From the NCBI RefSeq assembly GCF_900108915.1, contig NZ_FNYH01000007.1:94028-158027 (forward strand): a DNA stretch of 64,000 nucleotides, given 5' to 3'. The DNA is from Allopseudospirillum japonicum (GTDB lineage Bacteria; Pseudomonadota; Gammaproteobacteria; Pseudomonadales; Halomonadaceae). Shown here piece by piece: positions 44,621-53,115 of the stretch (the stretch's first letter is position 1; every line of letters begins with the position of its first letter). Position numbers and translations under genes: made by a program. The notes beneath the pieces were generated by a model that saw only the letters and a program-made list of their open reading frames with translations, had not been told where the DNA came from and ran no database searches.

Positions 44621-45802
44621 TTAGAAAGTGTCTGCTGGTACCCGTACTTGGCCTTCCATCAAAACCCGAGCACTACGGCTCATCACAGCTTTTTTCGCAG
44701 TCCACTCGCCATTGGCTTGTTGTTCAGCAGCAGCACCAACGCGTAAAGTGCCTGAGGGGTGGCCAAAAGTCACTCCCTCACGTGCACCACCACCCGCGGC
44801 TAAGTTGACTAGGGTGCCAGGAACGGCGGCGGCGGTGGCAATTGCCACAGATGCGGTGCCCATCATGGCATGGTGCAATTTGCCCATGGAAAGCGCACGG
44901 ACACAAATATCAATATCCGTTGCTGCAATGGTCTTACCGCTGGAAGCAACATAATCGGTTGCAGGGGCAACAAAGGCGACTTTTGGCGTATGCTGACGTG
45001 CGGCGGCTTCAGCAATATCTTGAATTAACCCCATTTTTACCGCGCCATAAGCACGAATGGTCTCAAAGCGTTCTAGGGCTTGTGTATCTGAATTAATATC
45101 TTTTTGTAGCTCTGTGCCTTGGTAACCTATCTCTTGCGCATTGAGGAAGATAGTCGGGATACCGGCATTAATCATGGTGGCTTTAAAAGTCCCAATACCA
45201 GGTACTTCTAAATCATCGATTAAATTCCCAGTTGGGAACATGGAGCCTTCACCATCAGCAGGGTCCATAAACTCAATCACGACTTCTGCTGCGGGGAAAG
45301 TGACACCATCTAACTCAAAGTCGCCTGTTTCTTGTACTTCACCTTGGGTGATAGGCACATGCGCAATAATGGTTTTTTGGATATTTTTTTGCCAAATACG
45401 TACCGTACAAATGCCATTTTCGGGAATACGATCTGCATCGACTAGACCACCAGCAATAGCGAACGCGCCAACCGCCGCGGTCAAGTTACCGCAGTTTCCT
45501 GACCAATCCACAAAAGCCTTGTTAATGGCAACCTGACCAAAGAGATAATCAACATCGTGATCTGGCTGGGTGCTTTTGGCGAGAATCACAGTTTTTGAGG
45601 TACTGGACGTGGCGCCGCCCATGCCATCAATTTGCTGACCATAAGGATCAGGGCTACCAATGACCCTCAGTAACAGTTGATCACGCGCAGCGCCCGGGAC
45701 TTGTGCCGCTTCAGGTAAATCTTGTAAGCGGAAAAAAACGCCTTTGCTGGTGCCGCCACGCATATAAGTTGCAGGAACTTTAATTTGTGCTGGGTGTGCC
45801 AT
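44621..45802 (-). CDS. prpF: PrpF, 2-methylaconitate cis-trans isomerase
   Basis: 393 residues from the ATG at 45802, with AAGG upstream; twelve upstream residues in frame are unlikely to be used. It belongs to the PrpF/DUF453 family with a diaminopimelate-epimerase-like fold: MRGGTSKGVFF at the start, WSGNCGNLTAAVGAFAI with the active-site cysteine, and an ASGKTIAATDIDICVRAL stretch. It isomerises 2-methylaconitate so that AcnD can be used in place of PrpD. It is the last gene of the prp cluster. Confidence 0.95.
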   Translation of the reverse strand: MAHPAQIKVPATYMRGGTSKGVFFRLQDLPEAAQVPGAARDQLLLRVIGSPDPYGQQIDGMGGATSSTSKTVILAKSTQPDHDVDYLFGQVAINKAFVDWSGNCGNLTAAVGAFAIAGGLVDADRIPENGICTVRIWQKNIQKTIIAHVPITQGEVQETGDFELDGVTFPAAEVVIEFMDPADGEGSMFPTGNLIDDLEVPGIGTFKATMINAGIPTIFLNAQEIGYQGTELQKDINSDTQALERFETIRAYGAVKMGLIQDIAEAAARQHTPKVAFVAPATDYVASSGKTIAATDIDICVRALSMGKLHHAMMGTASVAIATAAAVPGTLVNLAAGGGAREGVTFGHPSGTLRVGAAAEQQANGEWTAKKAVMSRSARVLMEGQVRVPADTF

Positions 45803-45850
45803 AAAAAAACCTTGTGTATTTAATCTGTTGTGATGCAATCAGCACGATAG

Positions 45851-45872
45851 GGGGAAAGTAGAGACTTTCCCC
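45851..45872 (-). other. Hairpin between acnD and prpF
   Basis: GGGGAAAGT (45851-45859) pairs perfectly with ACTTTCCCC (45864-45872), four-base loop. No T run follows on the minus strand, so it probably protects or marks an mRNA end and is unlikely to terminate. Confidence 0.6.
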
Positions 45873-45886
45873 TTAATGCAAGTGGC

Positions 45887-48496
45887 TTAGGCTTCGCTGG
45901 ACTCTAAAAAGTCTTGCGCAAATTTCTGCAAAACGCCACCGGCTTGGTACACAGTGACTTCTGCCGCTGTATCGAGACGGCAAGTGACAGGCACTTCTAG
46001 GGTTTCCCCATTCGCACGATGTACCACCAGAGTTAAATCACCGCGTGGTGCCAAATCCCCTTGGATATCATAGGTTTCTGTACCATCAAGGGCGAGAGTT
46101 AAACGGGTTGTCCCCGGCTTAAACTCAACAGGCAAGACACCCATACCAATCAGGTTAGTACGGTGAATGCGCTCAAAACCTTCTGCCACAATGACTTCAA
46201 CCCCTGCAAGGCGGACACCTTTTGCAGCCCAATCGCGTGAGGAGCCTTGCCCATAATCTGCACCTGCAACCACAATCAGGTTTTGACCACGGTTCATATA
46301 GGTTTCAATGGCTTCCCACATGCGCATTTGCTGGCCTTCTGGCTCAACACGTGCAAGTGAGCCTTGAATGACATTGCCTTGCGCATCACGGCACATTTCG
46401 TTTAACAGTTTTGGATTCGCCAAGGTCGCACGTTGTGCTGTGAGGTGATCACCACGGTGAGTTGCGTAAGAGTTAAAGTCTTCTTCTGGCAGACCCATTT
46501 TGTGCAAATACTCACCTGCAGCACTATCCATCATGATGGCATTAGAAGGTGATAAGTGATCTGTGGTGATGTTATCTGGCAAGATAGCTAACGGACGCAT
46601 GCCTTTCAGGGTACGCTCATTGGCCAAAGCCCCTTCCCAATAAGGCGGACGACGAATGTAAGTCGACATAGGACGCCAGTCATAAAGCGGGCTTGGCGCT
46701 TCTTCTTTCTCGCCGAGATCAAACATAGGGATATAAATCTGTTTGAACTGTTCAGGCTTAACGCAAGCGGCAACAATCGCGTCGATCTCTTCGTCCGAAG
46801 GCCACAAATCTTTCAGGGTGATTTCTTGGCCATCAACGACGGCAAGGACATCGTTTTCAATATCAAAACGTACGGTACCTGCCAAAGCATAGGCGACTAC
46901 CAAAGGCGGAGAAGCAAGGAAAGCTTGCTTGGCATAAGGGTGAATACGGCCATCAAAGTTACGGTTACCAGAGAGCACCGCAGTGGCGTATAAATCACGA
47001 TCGATAATTTCTTGCTGGATTTTCGGGTCTAGCGCGCCGGACATCCCGTTACAGGTCGTACAAGCGTAAGCCACGATACCAAAGCCTAATTTTTCTAGCT
47101 CAGAGAGCAAACCGGCTTCTTCTAGATACAATCTGGCCACTTTAGAACCTGGCGCGAAAGAAGATTTCACCCAAGGTTTACGAATCAAGCCTAGCTCGTT
47201 GGCCTTTTTCGCCAACAAACCAGCGGCAACCACGTTACGTGGGTTGGAAGTGTTAGTACAAGAGGTAATCGCGGCAATAATCACTGCGCCATCAGGCATT
47301 AAACCTTGCGCTTCTTGCTGTTTAGCTTCAGCCAATTTCGCTGTATCAGCAATGCCACGTTCGGCCAAGGCAGTAGTAGGCAAACGACGGTGCGGGTTAG
47401 AAGGGCCTGCCATGTTGCGTACAACCGTCGACAGATCAAACTCAAGCACGCGCTCATATTCTGCGGTTTCTAATGCATTGGCCCATAAGCCAGTTTCTTT
47501 CGCATACTGCTCAACGAGAGCAACTTGCTCAGGCTCACGACCTGTCAGTTTTAAATAATCAATGGTTTGTTCATCGATATAGAACATGGCTGCCGTAGCG
47601 CCAAATTCTGGGGTCATGTTAGAGATGGTGGCACGGTCACCAATGGACAGGCTGGAGGCCCCTTCACCAAAGAACTCAACATAAGCGCCAACGACACGTT
47701 GTTGACGTAAAAACTCAGTTAACGCCAAGACAATATCCGTGGCTGTAATGCCAGGTTGACGCTTGCCTGTGAGTTTCACCCCAATAATATCTGGGAGGCG
47801 CATCATAGATGGATGGCCTAGCATCACAGTTTCTGCTTCTAAACCACCGACGCCCACAGAAATAACACCTAGAGCATCCACATGCGGGGTATGTGAGTCT
47901 GTCCCTACGCAGGTATCAGGGAAGGCAACACCATCGCGCACTTGCACCACAGGAGACATTTTCTCCAAGTTGATTTGGTGCATAATGCCGTTACCCGCAG
48001 GAATCACATCGACATTTTTAAAAGCGGTTTTGGTCCACTCAATAAAATGGAAACGGTCTTCGTTACGACGGTCTTCAATGGCACGGTTTTTTGCAAATGC
48101 ATCTGGGTCAAACCCTGCCGCTTCAACGGCTAGAGAGTGGTCAACGATTAACTGTGTAGGGACCACTGGGTTGACTTGTGCAGGATCACCGCCTTTATCT
48201 GCAATCGCATCACGCAAACCGGCTAAATCGACAAGGGCCGTTTGACCTAAAATATCATGGCACACGACACGTGCTGGATACCAAGGAAAATCAAGATCAC
48301 GCTTACGTTCGATCAGCTGCTTTAATGCATCGGTGAGCTGTTCTGGTTCGCAACGGCGGACTAACTGTTCTGCTAAAATCCGTGAGGTGTAAGGTAAGCC
48401 AGCATAAGCATTAGGCTGGATCGCATCGACGGCTGCACGGGTATCAAAATAGTCTAAATCTGTGCCAGGCAAAGATTTGCGGTATTGAGTGTTCAT
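45887..48496 (-). CDS. acnD: Fe-S-dependent 2-methylcitrate dehydratase AcnD
   Basis: 869 residues from the ATG at 48496 (MNTQYRKSLPGTDLDYFDTR), which matches the AcnD N-terminus; six extra residues from 48514 are possible. It is an aconitase homologue with cluster cysteines in ITSCTNTSNPRN and TTCNGMSG and the swivel domain motif DYGQGSSRDWAAKG. With PrpF it converts 2-methylcitrate to 2-methylisocitrate in propionate breakdown. This acnD/prpF pair replaces the prpD gene of enteric bacteria. Confidence 0.96.
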   Translation of the reverse strand: MNTQYRKSLPGTDLDYFDTRAAVDAIQPNAYAGLPYTSRILAEQLVRRCEPEQLTDALKQLIERKRDLDFPWYPARVVCHDILGQTALVDLAGLRDAIADKGGDPAQVNPVVPTQLIVDHSLAVEAAGFDPDAFAKNRAIEDRRNEDRFHFIEWTKTAFKNVDVIPAGNGIMHQINLEKMSPVVQVRDGVAFPDTCVGTDSHTPHVDALGVISVGVGGLEAETVMLGHPSMMRLPDIIGVKLTGKRQPGITATDIVLALTEFLRQQRVVGAYVEFFGEGASSLSIGDRATISNMTPEFGATAAMFYIDEQTIDYLKLTGREPEQVALVEQYAKETGLWANALETAEYERVLEFDLSTVVRNMAGPSNPHRRLPTTALAERGIADTAKLAEAKQQEAQGLMPDGAVIIAAITSCTNTSNPRNVVAAGLLAKKANELGLIRKPWVKSSFAPGSKVARLYLEEAGLLSELEKLGFGIVAYACTTCNGMSGALDPKIQQEIIDRDLYATAVLSGNRNFDGRIHPYAKQAFLASPPLVVAYALAGTVRFDIENDVLAVVDGQEITLKDLWPSDEEIDAIVAACVKPEQFKQIYIPMFDLGEKEEAPSPLYDWRPMSTYIRRPPYWEGALANERTLKGMRPLAILPDNITTDHLSPSNAIMMDSAAGEYLHKMGLPEEDFNSYATHRGDHLTAQRATLANPKLLNEMCRDAQGNVIQGSLARVEPEGQQMRMWEAIETYMNRGQNLIVVAGADYGQGSSRDWAAKGVRLAGVEVIVAEGFERIHRTNLIGMGVLPVEFKPGTTRLTLALDGTETYDIQGDLAPRGDLTLVVHRANGETLEVPVTCRLDTAAEVTVYQAGGVLQKFAQDFLESSEA

Positions 48497-48587
48497 CGGT
48501 TGAGTATCCATCAATTCACGGAAATTAGGTCAAAGCGGTTTAGGGATTTTCTTGCGCATTTCGCATTTATGTCGGTTTGCTGCTGAT

Positions 48588-48610
48588 GATGGCAGTTGGT
48601 TACTGCCATC
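48588..48610 (-). other. Second hairpin between prpC and acnD
   Basis: GATGGCAGT (48588-48596) pairs perfectly with ACTGCCATC (48602-48610), five-base loop. It lies just after a terminator on the minus strand, within the leader of acnD. Confidence 0.6.
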
Positions 48611-48615
48611 TCCCT

Positions 48616-48637
48616 AAAAAAAGGGAAGGGGCTTCCC
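48616..48637 (-). terminator. Intrinsic terminator after prpC, inside the prp cluster
   Basis: On the minus strand GGGAAG, three bases, CTTCCC is followed at once by seven T residues (plus-strand A run 48616-48622). The form is a standard intrinsic terminator and it lies between prpC and acnD on the same strand, so it should lower acnD-prpF expression relative to prpBC. Confidence 0.8.
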
Positions 48638-48678
48638 CCTGATTGTCATAAGGACCATCCGGAGGAAGCGAGCCACAT

Positions 48679-49809
48679 TTAGGCACGATCTTCGATCGCA
48701 ACCCATTGTGCAGATTCTGGACCTGTGTAGTCAGCAGAAGGGCGAATAATACGGTTGTTTGCACGTTGTTCCATCACGTGGGCCGTCCAGCCAGCAACGC
48801 GTGAACAGACGAAAATTGGGGTAAATAACTTGGTTGGAATCCCCATAAAGTGATACGCAGAAGCGTGGAAGAAATCTGCATTACAGAAAAGCTTCTTCTC
48901 GCGCCACATGACAGCTTCAACACGCTCAGAGACCGGATATAAAACTGTGTCTCCGACTTGCTCAGCAAGTTTTTGTGACCATTCTTTAATAATGGCATTA
49001 CGCGGATCAGAATCACGGTAGATAGCATGGCCAAAGCCCATGATTTTATCTTTACGCGCAAGCATCCCCATAATGGCTTCTTCGGCTTCATCAGCAGATT
49101 TCCACTGCTCAATCATATCCATTGCCGCCTCGTTTGCACCACCGTGCAAAGGACCACGGAGAGAGCCGATTGCCCCAGTCACACAACTGTGGATATCTGA
49201 TAAGGTTGAAGCGCAAACCCGTGCGGTAAAGGTCGAGGCGTTAAACTCGTGCTCTGCATACAGAATCAAAGATGCATGCATGACTTTAACGTGTAAAGGA
49301 TCTGGCTGTTTGTCATGCAAGGTCCATAGGAAATGTTCTGCAATCGAATCAGCTTCTGTTTCCACATTGACGCGAACGCCTTTGTGGCTAAAGTTGTACC
49401 AGTAGTTGATGATCGAAGGGAAGACCGCCAACATACGGTCGATGTGATCGGTTTGCTCACTGAAATCTTGTTCAGTTTCCAAGTTACCTAACATAGAGCA
49501 ACCTGTACGCATCACATCCATAGGATGCGCATCCGCTGGGATACGCTCAAGCACTTCTTTTAATGCCTGGGGTAAGCCACGCAAGCCTTTAAGCTTGGTT
49601 TTGTACGCATCTAACTCGGCTTGGTTCGGTAATTTACCGTAAACAAGCAGGTAAGAAACTTCCTCAAATTGGGCTTTGTCGGCTAATTCTTTAATATCGT
49701 AACCACGATATGTCAGGCCAGCACCTGTTTTACCCACTGTACATAAGGCGGTTGAACCTGCTGATTGGCCACGTAAACCTGCACCACCGAGTTGTTTCGC
49801 TTCTGCCAT
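48679..49809 (-). CDS. prpC: 2-methylcitrate synthase
   Basis: 376 residues, short citrate-synthase type. AGAGLTYRGYDIKELADKA near the start, histidines in HGGANEAAMDMI and MGFGHAIYRDSDPR, and catalytic Asp in FYNAD-like LFCNADFFHASAYHFMGIP are visible. It condenses propionyl-CoA with oxaloacetate. Position between prpB and acnD separates it from gltA. Confidence 0.96.
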   Translation of the reverse strand: MAEAKQLGGAGLRGQSAGSTALCTVGKTGAGLTYRGYDIKELADKAQFEEVSYLLVYGKLPNQAELDAYKTKLKGLRGLPQALKEVLERIPADAHPMDVMRTGCSMLGNLETEQDFSEQTDHIDRMLAVFPSIINYWYNFSHKGVRVNVETEADSIAEHFLWTLHDKQPDPLHVKVMHASLILYAEHEFNASTFTARVCASTLSDIHSCVTGAIGSLRGPLHGGANEAAMDMIEQWKSADEAEEAIMGMLARKDKIMGFGHAIYRDSDPRNAIIKEWSQKLAEQVGDTVLYPVSERVEAVMWREKKLFCNADFFHASAYHFMGIPTKLFTPIFVCSRVAGWTAHVMEQRANNRIIRPSADYTGPESAQWVAIEDRA

Positions 49810-49874
49810 GGATTAAACTCCTTTGAAGTAGGGAGGCGTGCTCACCTAAGGTCTTATTATTTAATGCGAAAGAT

Positions 49875-49973
49875 TTAATGCTGAAACATGCCAAACACTT
49901 TTGAAATCACTGCGTCAAAGTGTAGGCCTTCAGCATTAAGCCTGTAAACTGCCCTTGACGCAAGCGTCAAGGG
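49875..49973 (-). other. Multi-hairpin structure between prpB and prpC
   Basis: TTAATGCTGAA (49875-49885) pairs with TTCAGCATTAA (49929-49939), perfect over 11 bases. Inside it ACACTTT (49895-49901) pairs with AAAGTGT (49917-49923), which makes a nested stem. A second stem, CCCTTGACG (49952-49960) with CGTCAAGGG (49965-49973), follows. No long T run is present. It looks like an mRNA stability or processing element. Confidence 0.6.
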
Positions 49974-49982
49974 ACACACAAG

Positions 49983-50876
49983 TTACTTGTTTTTACCTTG
50001 TGCAAACAATTGGTCGAGCTTTTGTTCGAAGTCGTGATAGTTTAAGAAATCATAGAGTTCCATACGGGTTTGCATGGTATCGACGACAGCTTTTTGGTCG
50101 CCATCGTTTAATAAGGCTTCAAAAACATTCAATGCTGCCTTGTTCGCCGCACGGAAAGCGGATAAAGGATACAGCACCATGGTTGCGCCGTTTTCCGCAA
50201 GTTCCGCTTTATTAAATAAAGGCGTAGCACCAAACTCAGTAATATTGGCAAGCAAATGTGCGCCACCAATGCCTTTAGCAAAAGCTTGATAATCTTCTAG
50301 TGTGTGTACCGCTTCAGCAAAAATGCCATCGGCACCCGCATCCAAACAAGCTTTGGCGCGCTCAACGGCTGCTTCCAAACCATCTTTTTGGAAAGCATCT
50401 GTACGGGCAATGATAAAGAAATCATCATCGGTTTTCGCATCGACAGCAGCTTTTACACGGTCCACCATTTCTTCTTGAGAAACGATTTCTTTGTTTGGAC
50501 GGTGGCCACAGCGTTTTTGCGCAACCTGATCTTCGATATGCACCGCAGCGGCACCGGCTTTGATCATTTCTTTCACGGTACGTGAAATATTGAACGCACC
50601 GCCCCAACCTGTATCAATGTCAACTAATAAAGGCGTTTCTACTGCGCTTGAAATACGACGTACATCTTCAAGTACATCATTCATGCTGGTCATGCCCAAA
50701 TCAGGCAGACCGTAAGAGGCATTGGCCACGCCACCACCAGAAAGATAAATCGCTTGGTGACCAACGCGTGTTGCCATCATGGCATGATAAGCATTGATGG
50801 TACCAACAATTTGCAGTGGGTTGTTTTCGGCTAAGGCCTTGCGGAAGCGTCCGCCAGCGGTGAGTTTTTGGCTCAT
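49983..50876 (-). CDS. prpB: 2-methylisocitrate lyase
   Basis: 297 residues from the ATG at 50876, which has AGGAGAAGGA upstream; the longer frame from 50999 has no family match. It splits 2-methylisocitrate into pyruvate and succinate. Family motifs: [24 protein letters not shown] [31 protein letters not shown] for metal binding, and the catalytic cysteine in [14 protein letters not shown]. The sequence closes with [12 protein letters not shown]. Confidence 0.97.
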   Translation of the reverse strand: MSQKLTAGGRFRKALAENNPLQIVGTINAYHAMMATRVGHQAIYLSGGGVANASYGLPDLGMTSMNDVLEDVRRISSAVETPLLVDIDTGWGGAFNISRTVKEMIKAGAAAVHIEDQVAQKRCGHRPNKEIVSQEEMVDRVKAAVDAKTDDDFFIIARTDAFQKDGLEAAVERAKACLDAGADGIFAEAVHTLEDYQAFAKGIGGAHLLANITEFGATPLFNKAELAENGATMVLYPLSAFRAANKAALNVFEALLNDGDQKAVVDTMQTRMELYDFLNYHDFEQKLDQLFAQGKNK

Positions 50877-50946
50877 ATTCTTATCCTTCTCCTCGGCTGG
50901 GTCCAAGCAGGGACATTGCCTGCCTGATGAATATGCACTAAAGCGA

Positions 50947-51687
50947 CTAGGGGTTAAGCGCTTGTGCTGATTTAACAGAAACTTGTTTAAAGGGTTCACC
51001 TTGAGTATGGGCGATGCGTTGTTCTACATTGCGCCTAGAGGCACTAATATGACGACGCATAAGCATTTCTGCGAGCTCTTCATCCCTTTGTTCAATCGCA
51101 TCCACAATACGATGATGTTCAACAAACGCTTGCTTAGGGCGATCACTGGAAGTGCTGAGTTGATAACGGTACATACGCACTAGATGATACAGCTCGCCAC
51201 ATAACAATTCGGTTAATTTGGTATTGTGACTGCCTAAAACAATCCGATAATGGAAATCTAAATCTCCCTCGGCTTGATAATATGCCCGCCCTTGCTGTAA
51301 TTCAGCTTGAGCTTCATGGTCTTGTAACAGTTGACGTAGTCCTTGGATTTCTTGCGTTTGCATATGACGTGCGGCCAAGCGGCACGCCATGCCTTCCATA
51401 CATTCACGTACATCATACAGCTCAAGCAACTCGGTCACAGATAAGGACACCACACGCGCGCCGACATGCGGGATGCGATGCACAAGACGTCGGCCTTCCA
51501 AACGCCGAATGGCTTCACGTAAAGGGCCACGTGAAATCCCATAAGCCTTGGCTAGACCTGGCTCAGTAATTTTGCTGCCAGGTGGAATCTCCCCTTTCAC
51601 AATCGCAGTTTGAATTTGCTCAAACACGCGGTCTGCGAGTGTGCGGGTAGGTCCTTCATCAAGTTGGTGTACAGAAGTTTGGGACAT
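50947..51687 (-). CDS. GntR-family (FadR/FCD) regulator of the prp operon
   Basis: 246 residues. An N-terminal winged helix-turn-helix ([41 protein letters not shown]) and a C-terminal FCD ligand domain with the metal-binding residues in [13 protein letters not shown] and [11 protein letters not shown]. In Pseudomonas-type prp clusters a GntR protein takes the place of PrpR, and this gene is directly upstream of prpB on the same strand. Two matching operators flank its own promoter, so it most likely represses the whole operon and responds to a methylcitrate-cycle intermediate. Confidence 0.93.
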   Translation of the reverse strand: MSQTSVHQLDEGPTRTLADRVFEQIQTAIVKGEIPPGSKITEPGLAKAYGISRGPLREAIRRLEGRRLVHRIPHVGARVVSLSVTELLELYDVRECMEGMACRLAARHMQTQEIQGLRQLLQDHEAQAELQQGRAYYQAEGDLDFHYRIVLGSHNTKLTELLCGELYHLVRMYRYQLSTSSDRPKQAFVEHHRIVDAIEQRDEELAEMLMRRHISASRRNVEQRIAHTQGEPFKQVSVKSAQALNP

Positions 51688-51693
51688 GGCAAT

Positions 51694-51705
51694 ATTGTCA
51701 ACAAT
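51694..51705. promoter_or_regulatory. GntR operator 1
   Basis: ATTGTCAACAAT, seven bases before the gntR start codon. It matches operator 2 except at one central base. ATTGT/ACAAT palindromes are usual for FCD-type GntR regulators. It lies downstream of the promoter where bound protein would block transcription. Confidence 0.75.
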
Positions 51706-51721
51706 CTTGTATTGATAGAGA

Positions 51722-51750
51722 AATGTAGTGTGCTATATGCTTGGGGTCAA
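51722..51750 (-). promoter_or_regulatory. Sigma-70 promoter of the gntR-prp operon
   Basis: On the minus strand TTGACC (51750-51745), 17 bases, TACATT (51727-51722). Five of six -35 bases and four of six -10 bases match the consensus at ideal spacing. It is flanked by the two operators. Confidence 0.75.
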
Positions 51751-51766
51751 GCTCAACAAAAGTCTA

Positions 51767-51778
51767 ATTGTCTACAAT
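51767..51778. promoter_or_regulatory. GntR operator 2
   Basis: ATTGTCTACAAT, 16 bases upstream of the -35. With operator 1 it gives the consensus ATTGTCWACAAT, and the 73-base centre-to-centre distance would allow a repression loop over the promoter. Confidence 0.75.
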
Positions 51779-51909
51779 GTAAACAAAATGGTCTTGTTTT
51801 GGCTTCATAAATCACCAAAGCAAGTGCTCAAAATAGCACTTTGGCTACAAGGATGCGTTAAAATACAGTGTTTTTACTGGTTTTGCCTTGCCTGAAGATA
51901 GGATTTTTT

Positions 51910-52239
51910 ATGTCAACCTGCACCCATGCGCAGATAGCGAGTTTGTTACAACAGCTCAAGCAAACGCTAGCACACGCACCTTTAGATCTCAGTGCGCCTG
52001 AGGCGCAAGCTTTTCAAAGTGAGCAACCTTTTTGTATTGATACCATGTACTTACAGCAATGGTTAGCCTATGTTTTCATTCCCAGAATGCAGGCGCTAAT
52101 TGATGCACAAGCACCTTTACCAGAAAAATGCACCCTGATACCGATTGCAGAAATGACTTGGGATGCACAGCAAAGAGCCGATGCACTCGCTCCTTTGATG
52201 TCTGTACTGGCAAAAATTGATGCGTGTTTTGCTGACTAA
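51910..52239 (+). CDS. yqcC: YqcC/DUF446 family protein
   Basis: 109 residues from the ATG at 51910, with AGGA upstream; an extension from 51868 is unlikely. The family pattern is clear: FQSEQPFCIDTMYLQQWLAYVFIPRMQALID, then PIAEMTWD and the C-terminal IDACFAD. The function of YqcC is unknown. In many gammaproteobacteria yqcC lies near truC; that gene is not here. It is divergent from gntR. Confidence 0.88.
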   Translation: MSTCTHAQIASLLQQLKQTLAHAPLDLSAPEAQAFQSEQPFCIDTMYLQQWLAYVFIPRMQALIDAQAPLPEKCTLIPIAEMTWDAQQRADALAPLMSVLAKIDACFAD

Positions 52240-52347
52240 TCCTAGAAGCAGAGGTTATTAGCACCAAATACTCGGCTTTGCTAACGTGTATTTCCCCTAT
52301 GATGAGGGCCTGATTTTCCTTAAATAAAAGCTAAAGGAACTCCCTGT

Positions 52348-53088
52348 ATGCCAACGCAAGACCAAATCAATCAATGGGCACTGGAACAAGAAACGGCGTC
52401 CCCAAAAGAAATTCTCGCGCTAGCGGCGAGCCAGTTTGACAAGGTAGCCATTTCTTTTAGTGGTGCTGAAGATGTGCTTTTAATTGAATTTGCCAGTAAA
52501 TTACCTGATTTTCGTGAGAAATTTCATTTTTTCAGCCTAGATACCGGACGCTTGCATCCAGAAACTTACCGTTATTTAGAGCAGGTGCGCCAGCATTACC
52601 AAATCGACTTACATTTGCTGGCACCGCAAACCGAGGCGGTACAGGATTTGGTGCGTCAAAAGGGGCTATTTAGCTTTTACCAAGATGGTCACCAAGAATG
52701 CTGTGCCATTCGCAAGGTAGAACCGCTCAAGCGCCAGCTCGCCCAAGTCGATGCATGGATCACAGGACAAAGACGTGATCAAAGCCCAGGAACACGCCAA
52801 CAAGTGGCCACAGTGGAGTTAGATCAGGCTTTTGCCACGCCCACACATGCCTTGGTGAAATTTAATCCGTTAGCCACTTGGTCTTCATCACGAGTCTGGG
52901 AATACATACGCATGTTTGATGTTCCCTATAACCCTTTGCATCAACAAGGTATGATAAGTATTGGTTGTGAGCCTTGCACACGGGCTGTCTTACCGAATCA
53001 ACACGAACGCGAAGGTCGTTGGTGGTGGGAAAATGCCGAACATAAAGAATGCGGTTTACACGCCACGAACATTCAACCTAGCACCTAA
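52348..53088 (+). CDS. cysH: Adenylyl-sulfate / phosphoadenylyl-sulfate reductase, [4Fe-4S] type
   Basis: 246 residues. It reduces activated sulfate to sulfite. It has the PAPS-reductase loop [30 protein letters not shown], the catalytic C-terminal ECGLH, and both cysteine pairs that hold a [4Fe-4S] cluster: [14 protein letters not shown] and GCEPCTRAV. The second feature separates it from the enteric PAPS reductase and predicts use of APS, as in Pseudomonas. No other cys genes are adjacent. Confidence 0.95.
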   Translation: MPTQDQINQWALEQETASPKEILALAASQFDKVAISFSGAEDVLLIEFASKLPDFREKFHFFSLDTGRLHPETYRYLEQVRQHYQIDLHLLAPQTEAVQDLVRQKGLFSFYQDGHQECCAIRKVEPLKRQLAQVDAWITGQRRDQSPGTRQQVATVELDQAFATPTHALVKFNPLATWSSSRVWEYIRMFDVPYNPLHQQGMISIGCEPCTRAVLPNQHEREGRWWWENAEHKECGLHATNIQPST

Positions 53089-53115
53089 CCTTGATGATTG
53101 AGGATAAAAAGTCTC

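Noticed and set aside
49983..50999. Longer PrpB of 338 residues
   Set aside because: The extra N-terminus has no family match and overlaps the gntR end; the ATG at 50876 has an excellent ribosome site.
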